64,000 nt of DNA from contig WBMZ01005338.1 of NCBI GenBank assembly GCA_013400975.1, positions 62,001 through 126,000 on the forward strand, given 5' to 3'. Positions 59,801 through 64,000 of the stretch are shown piece by piece. The stretch is from Atrichornis clamosus. Lineage: Eukaryota > Chordata > Aves > Passeriformes > Menuridae. The notes below the pieces were generated by a model. The model had not been told where the DNA came from, ran no database searches, and was given only the letters and a program-made list of their open reading frames with translations. Position numbers and translations under genes: made by a program. The number at the start of each line of letters is the position of its first letter. Within the stretch, counting starts at the first letter, position 1.

Positions 59801-62800
59801 ATTATACAATTCAAAGTGGTGGCTCAAAAAACATTTGCAAATAAACCAAATTCTTTCCTGTAAAAAAAAAAAAATTTAAATGAAGTCAGAATCATTAAAA
59901 GAAAAAAACAACAAAGATTTGCAGCTGGCACTCCAGGTTCTTTGGCCATTATGGATTAGATGCCTTCTTTTGCACATGATTTAGGATGAGATTATGAAGC
60001 ACAGAATTCCCATCTAAGCCTCAGCAAACACTGAATACATTACTTTGAATTCAATACAAGGTTAACATGAATATGAGTTCAACTGAAGTTACTGACTTCA
60101 AATAGAAGTTGAATGTAGAAACAAAGGAATAGAGAAAAATAATTTGATAAGAATTAAATGACTGCATATGGGAACTGATTATCTTCTGCAAAATTACAGA
60201 TTTTTTCTTTTTTTCTTTGAGGAGTTTTTTCTTAATTTTTAGGAATAAGACCTATAAAAATGTCTGTGGAAACCTCAACAGAAAATAATTAGATGCTCAT
60301 ATTTCAATGTCATTTTCCCTAACCATGCAAGTACAAGATTGCAAAATCAGTTTCTTATTCTTCTATTAAAGACAATCTATTCTTATAGCACATGCAATTT
60401 TGCATATTAAATTCTATCCTGTATAGTGCAATAGATTTGAGAACGTAACTGTGACTTCCTGGAGATATAACAGAGCAGGTTTTAGCATTTTCTTTGAGAT
60501 TTTGAATCTAAGTCACTTTCTAAGTATAGACTGGGATATTTTCTGTTTACCAGCATACTCATCCCCTATTGAGAGATGACTTTTTTTCTTGCTTTTTGTC
60601 AAAACAAAGGTTGGTTTCTTTTTTTTCAAAATGCTTTAGAAAAAGACCTTCTAAGTGGCATTTAATAGTTCTTACTCTTGATAAGACTTCTCAAACAGAG
60701 CTCCTCCATCTCATGTGCCAATGTTCTCTCCTAAAAAGCAACCCTTCCTTACAATATCTGCATTAATCTTTACTACTTTACAAGTTGCACAGTGTTTCTA
60801 CTTGCCGGGGTGAAACGTACAGTTCACCTACACTTGCACTCTCACGTCCCATTTCACATCCCTTTCCAGCACATATTTCTTGCCATCCCAATGGACTGCC
60901 ACTTTGTTTCTCAAAATTGTTATTTCCTTCTTAACCTGTCATCTGCGTAGGCTGTTGCATGCATGCATCTCGTGCCACTAGCTGTTTGTTTCAGCTGTTC
61001 CTTTATTCTCTTGCCCCCTAAAGAGACTCCTGTCCTGTACCTCCCCTCTTTGAGCCCTGGTGTACAGTCTTCTACATATTTCTGTCTGCATTTTCCACTT
61101 GTGCATTGGCAAATCTTTTCATTCAAATATCTTCCATCCCATCTGAAAGAATTCCATCTACTAATGGACTAATGCTCAGCTAATGCTCAACATCCGCCTA
61201 CCAGCTGGTCTAAGCAGCATTTAGAAACTAAGATTTCTGCCAAGTTTTAGTCACTTAATAATAGTTAATTCTTTCAAAAATGTATTCAGTTGTGATACCT
61301 TAATTACATTGCATATTCTATTAAGTGGACAAATACTGCAGTTTCTTCCCAGAAAGTTGCACTTTTAAGCCAATGTTGTAAAGTTAACCTTTGGAAAACT
61401 CTCGACTCACTGAACACCCAAATGTCAGAATCGTGACTGTATAATGGGCAATTTTACTTAAAAGCCTCTCTAAATCTTCATAATATTTTTCTTTTTTTTT
61501 TTTTTAATCCATTTTGGCTTCTCTATCCTCAGAAAACAATTCTTAACTTTTAAATTTTCTCCACTCTTAAATTTTTAAATGAATGGGAAATGTGAACCTC
61601 TCTTATGTTGCCCTTAAAGTAAACCAACTTAAACCTTCTCTGTCTCTGTTCTCTGCACTCATTGCAGTCAGTTCTTACTCACTTATTGCACTTCCACTAA
61701 CAAACACCAGTAGCATACAAAAATTATTTATAAATTTAAATATATAAATTCATGCAGATAAAACTTATAACATGAGACATAATTGCTGAATACCTTGTAG
61801 CAGGTTAGGAAAATTTCTTATTTTAAAAGATGCCAAGAACAGTTAATTTATTTCTGAATTTGAAGGCAGAATTAACTGAAAATCTAGAAGAAGGGAGATA
61901 TTTTGAGTGAAAGATCAAGAAGTTATTTTAATTACAAGGAAAGGAAGGTTTGATAGTAAAACATGGGTAAGAGACAGACTTCCACAAACACAGAGAAGTA
62001 GCTAGCTGAGTGAGTAGCGTGGGAACAAAATCTAAAGAATGAAGGATTAAAAGAAAAATGGTAATTCATGGAGAAGAAAACATTAATTATACAAGAAGAA
62101 ACAGTCTAATGTAATGTAGGATTAAAAACACTTATAAAATTAAGCACAGATATTGAAATTGAAGACAATCTGTTTAAAAAAAATAGGAAAAAAGATTCAG
62201 AGTAAAGCAAAAATCAAATATGGTTCAACAACATAACACAGTTCCACACATAACAAAAAGGTAACTTATATTCTATGATGTATTTACCTAAGTACTGCAT
62301 TAAAAAAGTCCTAGAAAATATTCTATTCTCTTGACACCATTTAAATTTCTCTAACTGTTCAAGAGCATGTTTTAAGAAAGGTAGAGATAATATGCCATTA
62401 TATACAATAGGGGTGTAAAGAATAAAGAATGAAAAGAATTTAAAATATATATTTGATTAATTTGAAAGAAATTATGTTGTTTAGTTGAAAACACAAAAAC
62501 TGGAAAGAAAAGTTGGATGAAAGTTGCAACATAGAAATTGTTCCCTAGAATGTAAGAGGAAATTATTATGAGAATTAATTGTTCTCATGCAATAATGTAA
62601 AATGGAAAGAAAAAAAACCCTAAAGCCTCTAAGCTACTTTGTCTTAAGTAAATATAATGAAAGCTTTCTGAACAAGTAGTTGTTGAATGAGAAAAATGTA
62701 AACACCTAAGGAAGCTGTGGAACCTGAAACTTTAAAGAAGAGGTTACATAAACATCATTAGGCATGGCCTAGGTATTAAATGACTGATTCCAGAATGCAC

Positions 62801-64000
62801 TGGTCCTTCAATTCTTGAATTACAGGAGAACATAATCAATTCACATGGCATTTCACTGCAATCCCAAATTCATAGAAATGAATGCACAGTTAATATAAGG
62901 AGAGGCTGAGACAGGATGAACCTGCTGATGTCTAGCCTCAACCAGCTATGCCATATGCAGCATTTTGTTTGTATAAATAAGCAAAATGCAGTCTGACTCT
63001 CTTGCTTTCGTCCCAAAACAAACATAATGTGCTCTCTATATTAACTGATATTCTGTCCTTGCAGCCTTGATTAATCATTTTATGCCATCTGCAGAATCAA
63101 CCTCAATGTGATACACTGAATCAATTGCTATTACTATACTGTTTGGGATTGAAGATCAACAAAAATAGAAGTATCAAATAGCCTCCTCCATGCCAAATTT
63201 GAAGGAAACAAGCTGCCAGTTGGGTTTTATGTAACAGTATGCATGACTTTAATAAGACCGATAAGGTTACTTTTCAACAAAGCTTATATTAAAACTTTTA
63301 TTAGTCTTCTGCAGTTCTCAACACCTCCACATGGATTTTTATCTTGCACGGTAGATAAAAATGCCACGTGGCAACCCAGATTCGTGCTCATAATGAAACA
63401 GCAGCGCAAAGAGAAACTCACATCATCACAGAGATGTGTGTGCAGACACATGCATGAAAAGGTGCTTCTGCATGCAGATCTTCTTTCTAAAGTTACCCCC
63501 CTCTGCCCCACTGCACTTTCCACTGCACCTCTTAAGTCTGCAGCAACCTCACCCAGCAAACTCACTGGGGATGTGATGGCTGACTGGAAAAGTGAAAAAA
63601 GTAGAAGAAATATAACAGATATTCAGTTCCATTATTGGATTTCCTTATTGAAAACTTCAAGAAAGGCTTGTTGACATTATATAGTCTAAAGGTAAAAGGG
63701 TCAGTGAAAGATAAGTGTGGGAAAGACGAGCAGACTGTTGTGATCCAAAAGCATTGCCAGGGCATGGACACACAGAGGGTTAGCATGTCAGCTTAACAGA
63801 TGACTATTGAAATAATAATATATTGATATTTTTGAAAAAGAGTATCCTAAAAATCACTGAACACTGATTCCTAGTCTTCACACACCATCAGGTAACTGTG
63901 TCTTAAAATGTAAGTTTATGGGAAAAATGTGTGCCTGATATTGTATTGCAAAAAATAAAAAATCCCAAAAACTGTTGTTGCATGGATTTTTCGGTTTATA

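Noticed and set aside
63243..63674. 143-codon plus ORF near the right edge
   Set aside because: No recognisable motif, and it is in a CACNA2D1 intron; treated as chance.

Overview
The window is vertebrate genomic DNA, most likely from a bird and probably a songbird. It is AT-rich and intron-dominated. It carries several fragments of CR1 LINEs, the main avian retroposon, and a solo-LTR-like segment (42918-43192) resembling LTRs I remember from passerine genomes. There are no prokaryotic features, and the long intergenic-looking ORFs are chance frames or repeats.

I can support one gene. The minus strand carries the 3' half of CACNA2D1, the alpha-2/delta-1 auxiliary subunit of voltage-gated calcium channels. 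Twenty-six coding exons between 49439 and 3723 join in perfect phase into 2049 nt (683 codons), all with GT-AG introns. By protein order and by the published exon numbers of the splice regions, they correspond to human exons 13-22 and 24-38. The 5' half (signal peptide, start of the VWA domain with its MIDAS, gabapentin-contact arginines) lies beyond the right edge. The last coding exon (GPI/membrane-anchor end) lies beyond the left edge.

Layout in gene order, right to left: 64000-49440 is an open intron with two CR1 pieces and no exon. 49439-47350 holds the end of the VWA domain, including the alpha-2 cysteine of the alpha-2/delta disulfide. 45760-30817 holds the dCache region and the alternatively spliced A/B region, as seven consecutive phase-0 exons. 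25900-11514 holds the rest of alpha-2. 8589-3723 holds the alpha-2/delta cleavage region and most of delta, including the partner cysteine.

Noteworthy features are: a (TTTA)n microsatellite in the polypyrimidine position of the acceptor of the delta exon (8241-8370); the conserved 57-nt region A cassette and a 15-nt alternative acceptor at region B; no recognisable region C microexon; a locally diverged exon at 6796-6908 followed by a doubled-AG acceptor; an 83-codon open read-through after the last exon in the window; and a perfect four-copy 25-bp minisatellite beside the LTR. I found no sign of an undescribed multi-gene system.
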